A stretch of DNA of 64,000 nucleotides from Coccinella septempunctata (lineage: Eukaryota; Arthropoda; Insecta; Coleoptera; Coccinellidae): the NCBI RefSeq assembly GCF_907165205.1, contig NC_058192.1:41350442-41414441 (forward strand), written 5' to 3'. The notes beneath the pieces are model-generated. The model was given only the letters and a program-made list of their open reading frames with translations, did not search any database and was not told the origin of the DNA. Position numbers and translations under genes: made by a program. Positions 61,120-64,000 of this stretch are shown here, one piece after another. The number at the start of each line of letters is the position of its first letter. Position 1 is the first letter of the stretch.

Positions 61120-62939
61120 TTTACTCTGGATGATTTTGCACACCCCCAAAGTTGGAGGCCATATGTCCATATTGGTTTCAGCATTATTTTATAGAGTAAA
61201 ACCTTATTCTTCATGGATAGTTTTGATTTTCTTCCTAGTAACCAGTACATTTCTCTAAATTTGATGTCTAGCTGTTTCCTTTTCGATTGAATGTGTTTCT
61301 CCCAGGTGAGCCGGCGATCTAGGTGTAATCCAAGGTATTTAACATGGTTTTTGATAGGTAAAGAAACTCCATCAATCGCGACTGGGGGGCAGTTGCTATG
61401 GCAGGTAGTAAACGTCACTTGTGCGGATTTAGATTGATTTATTTTAATCCTCCATTTTTTGTACCAGGAGTTAAGTGTGTTCAGGTGGTTCTGCATGTTG
61501 ACTGACGAGGTAGATGGGTCTTCGTTGACGGAAAGAATAGCAACGTCATCTGCAAAGGCGGCTCCAGTCGTAGAACCACTGACTGGCAGATCATAAGTAT
61601 ATATCAGATAGAGCAGTGGAACCAAAACACTACCTTGTGGTACGCCGGATCTTATTGAGTAATGGTCTGACGTTGCATCGTTATACTTCACTGAGTAATA
61701 TCTTTCTGACAAGTAGGAACTCAAAAGAAGGTAAAAGTTGTGCTTCAGGGTGGTTTTGATCTTGAATTTCAGTCCTTTGTGCCACACCTTGTCAAAGGCC
61801 TGTGCTATGTCAAGAAATACTCCCGTACAGTATCGTTTTTCTTCAAGTGTTTTTGAAATTGTGTTTACTATTCTGTGGGCTTGATGTATAGTAGACATGT
61901 TCTCCCTGAAGCCAAACTGGTAATTGGGAAGAATGTTTGTTATGTTGTGTTCTTCGTGAATTCTATTGAGCAACAATCTTTCAAATATTTTGCTGGTTAC
62001 TGGTAGTAGGCTAATTGGCCTGTATGATGTTGCCTCTTCAGGGGGTTTGCCGTTTTTGTGTACCATTATTATAGTAGCATATTTCCATATAACAGGGAAA
62101 TAGCTCAATTGTAAAATTCTGTTAAAAATTGTTGTGAGGAAAGCGATTGCTCTTTTAGGCAGTTTTTTCAGGATTTCTGGAGTTATAAGGTCGTACCCTG
62201 GTGCTTTTCTGTTCTTGAGTTTCCTTATTTCTAGTTTTACTTCTGATGGATTTATGTGTCGGATCGGTGGTGACATTTGACAAGGTGAATTGAGAAGTGC
62301 ATCGATATTTGGGGATTCTGGTGTTTTTTCAGGTTCTTCAAACACCTTGTATAGATGTTTCGCGAATGTATTTGCTTCCTCTTGGTTTGAACGTGCCCAT
62401 TGGTTGTCGCTGGTACGTATTGGGGGGACTGGAGGGGTGGGTCTTTTAAATTTTTTTGTTGCCTTCCACAGGCTATGATCATCAGAGGATAGGTTCTCCA
62501 AGTACGTGTCGAACATAGAGTTTTGAGCTTCTTTGAGAGTTTTAGAGAGTTTCCTTGCTAGTACTCTATATTGATGCAGGTCATTTTGGTTTCTTGATCT
62601 CTGCCACTGTCTCCTGGCTGTCCTTTTTTCTGTTATCAGATTTCTGATGAATAATGGGGTGCTCAAATGTTCATTAGTTTGTTCTTCTTGAGGAGTTGCA
62701 AACCATGCAGCTTTTTGAACAATGTCAGTGAAATATTGTGCAGCTTCATCTATTTCTGTTGGTTGCTTCATCCTTACATTAGTGTCCAAATTGTCCTCGA
62801 TATAGTTCCTAAATTTATCCCAGTTTGTTCGTGATGTGGTTAACTTAGGGTGAGCACTTTTGTTCAAGTTGGTGGACAATAGGTTCATGATGCTTGTGTA
62901 TGATCTGATGAGAGGTCGTAGTTGGATTCTGTGGAACAA
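61029..62939 (-). pseudogene. Jockey-like ORF2 reverse transcriptase domain, chimeric 3' end
   Basis: This is the reverse transcriptase of the LINE, which would prime at nicked target DNA. Over 636 open codons the motifs appear in order: KNRKAPGYDLITPE (about residues 242-255), SYRPISLLPVTSKIFERL (305-322), GFRENMSTIHQ, GVFLDIAQAFDKVWH (373-387, first catalytic Asp), SGVPQGSVLVPLLY (431-444, where the family usually has GSVLGPLL), AFADDVAILS (461-470, catalytic DD) and VKYLGLHLDRRLTW. The C-terminal GLQLWGC stretch follows near 594-600. The first in-frame triplet is TTG, and the true start lies upstream in the endonuclease. After about residue 605 the frame reads Penelope 3' sequence, so the last ~30 residues are foreign. 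Inactive by truncation and insertion. Confidence 0.92.
61120..61132. repeat. 13-bp target-site duplication of the Penelope pair, right copy
   Basis: TTTACTCTGGATG, identical to 57841-57853. Confidence 0.85.
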
Positions 62940-63541
62940 CTTTGGGTTGGTATGCCATTCAATATAAAGAAATCAAGTAAATCTGGTAGTTTTCTTGGAT
63001 CAGTTGGCCAGTAAGTCGGCTCTCCAGTGCTGAGGTGACTATAATTAGCAGCTGTCATAGCTCGCAGTAGGTTGCGCCCTTTGGTGGTTATGAGTCTGGA
63101 TCCCCAATGGGTGTGTTTTGCGTTCCAGTCGCCTCCAGCGATGAATTTATTTCCCAGGGTCTCAAAGAATTTTTTGTACATATCTGTGGTGATTTTGTGG
63201 CGTGGCGGAGAGTACATAGCGGAGATGTTGAGTTTTCCTCTGCTGGAATTGATTTGTACTGTTGTTGCCTGAATTTCGCTTGTTTGGTACTTGTCAAGTT
63301 CATGATGTGATATCGTATTTCTGATAATTATTGAAGACCCCCCATGTCCTCTACCATCAGGGTGGGTGGTGTGATATGTTGTGTAATATGGTACTAAAAG
63401 AGTTGTTGATTCAGTAAAATGAGTTTCTGAAACTAGTAGGATGTCCACTTTATTGATGTCTAGGAAAGAAATCACTTCCTGTTAGTGGTTTGCTAAACCA
63501 TTCGCGTTCCATGTTGCTATTTTTAATATATTAGTAGGCAT
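62885..63541 (-). pseudogene. Jockey-like ORF2 N-terminal AP-endonuclease domain, broken
   Basis: ORF2 starts at ATG 63539-63541 (MPTNILKIATWNANGL, the conserved WNANGL motif). It meets an in-frame TAA at 63482-63484 after 19 codons. It then reopens for 196 codons with the expected apurinic-endonuclease-type motifs: SETHF (about residues 16-20 of this stretch), GGDWNAKHTHWGS (114-126) and SSDHT (189-193). The frame then fails: the reverse transcriptase continues in another frame, so a frameshift lies near 62890-62910. In a working element this domain nicks target DNA for priming. The stop and the frameshift make it nonfunctional. Confidence 0.9.
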
Positions 63542-63803
63542 TCAATTTAATTTATTGCTGACAGATGTGAGCAGATTTAGGATCATGCTGTTTTGATTCA
63601 TGAGTTGGGAAAACATACCTTTGAATTCTTCTAGGAATTTCAGGAGTTGTCATCCTAGTTCTGGTGTTTGTTGTCCTGGAACCTCATTTTCAATTGGCTT
63701 GTTTTGTGTCACATTTGCATATGTTCGGTAGTGTTTTTGTGGTTCGTTGATGTTTTGAGGAATTATTTGGGCTGGTGGTTGGTTTGGACGTATGGTTGTT
63801 CTG
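63542..63803 (-). pseudogene. Jockey-like ORF1 C-terminal fragment
   Basis: The last ~87 codons of ORF1 (gag-like nucleic-acid-binding protein) remain. They include HYRTYANVTQ, a TGA at 63650-63652 (after PELG), then FLEEFKGMFSQLMNQNSMI, typical of the C-terminal tail of Jockey-clade ORF1 proteins. The ORF1 stop TGA (63542-63544) abuts the ORF2 start ATG (63539-63541). The 5' part, including any CCHC knuckles, is missing because the LINE is 5'-truncated at the satellite junction. Confidence 0.8.
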
Positions 63804-64000
63804 TCAAAAATGAGCAAGGGGTTCGACCCCCCTAAAATGACCTATTTGCTCCTCTGCCTGAAAATAATGGTATCCTACTACTGTCTTAGGATATGGAGTG
63901 TACAATACTTAGTTTGTTGATTCCACCAAACTGAACAGTTGATGATTCCATAGAGAATTGCACTCCAGAGAGCTCCTCGAAGTCAACTCGAAAATGAAAA
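63804..64000. repeat. 493-bp satellite array, block III (partial monomer)
   Basis: The satellite resumes at the TCAAAAAT duplication in the same phase and orientation as block II and continues to the window edge as a subfamily-B-type unit (CTCCTCGAAGTC). Confidence 0.95.

Larger units (their letters stand above)
56259..63803 (-). mobile_element. 5'-truncated Jockey-like non-LTR retrotransposon with nested insertions
   Basis: A minus-strand LINE is inserted in the satellite. Its 3' end is a poly(A) tract seen as about 14 T at 56258-56271, and its 5' end at 63803 cuts into the C-terminal part of ORF1. An 8-bp duplication flanks it. Only about 3.0 kb is LINE: 61120-63803, 57695-57853 and about 56259-56415. 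The rest is a 1.28-kb inverted-repeat element and a Penelope-like pair. Order and motifs (ORF1 tail, AP-endonuclease, reverse transcriptase with FADD) fit the Jockey clade. ORF2 carries a stop, a frameshift and the insertions, so the copy is dead. Confidence 0.9.

Noticed and set aside
62252..62482. Small frames overlapping the LINE coding region on both strands (62252-62482, 62290-62478, 63072-63310)
   Set aside because: Out-of-frame or antisense shadows of ORF2.

Overview
This window is eukaryotic, almost certainly arthropod and probably insect. It is AT-rich repeat DNA with no bacterial gene organisation. It contains Jockey-type LINE and Penelope-like retroelement remnants, TA- and TTA-flanked DNA transposons, and candidate GT-AG splice signals. 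The species cannot be named from sequence alone. I see no intact single-copy host gene.

Layout. Positions 1-16785, 21894-56258 and 63804-64000 are one tandem satellite array, about 51 kb and roughly 100 units, with a monomer of about 493 bp (some 492 or 505; rare internally deleted units of 220-284 bp). The array has two interleaved monomer subfamilies, several generations of higher-order repeats (periods near 1,972, 2,759 and 6,700 bp) and a nearly identical 6.4-kb block duplicated in tandem (35141-41517 and 41841-48217). The many 60-80 codon open frames recurring every 493 bp are by-products of the monomer. The recurring 70-codon frame opens with TTG where I checked it, and none is annotated as a gene.

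Two insertions split the array, each with clean target-site duplications. The first (16786-21891) is a 5.1-kb element with CCCACATAGCATGG terminal inverted repeats and a TA duplication. Its ends are packed with GAAATATTTC-like motifs. It has no recognisable transposase, but it holds a GC-richer, gene-like segment with possible splice sites on the minus strand. The second (56259-63803) is a 5'-truncated Jockey-like LINE on the minus strand with a poly(A) tail and a TCAAAAAT duplication, itself a target for later insertions. A 1.28-kb long-inverted-repeat element lies near its 3' end. Inside its reverse transcriptase frame sits a head-to-head pair of truncated Penelope-like elements (RT plus GIY-YIG) with a 13-bp duplication, and one of these carries a 220-bp TTA-flanked MITE.

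The window therefore records the order satellite, LINE, Penelope pair, MITE. All protein-coding material seen is transposon-derived and broken. The most useful features are the satellite dyads and higher-order structure (possible centromeric or heterochromatic array), the unclassified TA element, and the nested retroelement block.
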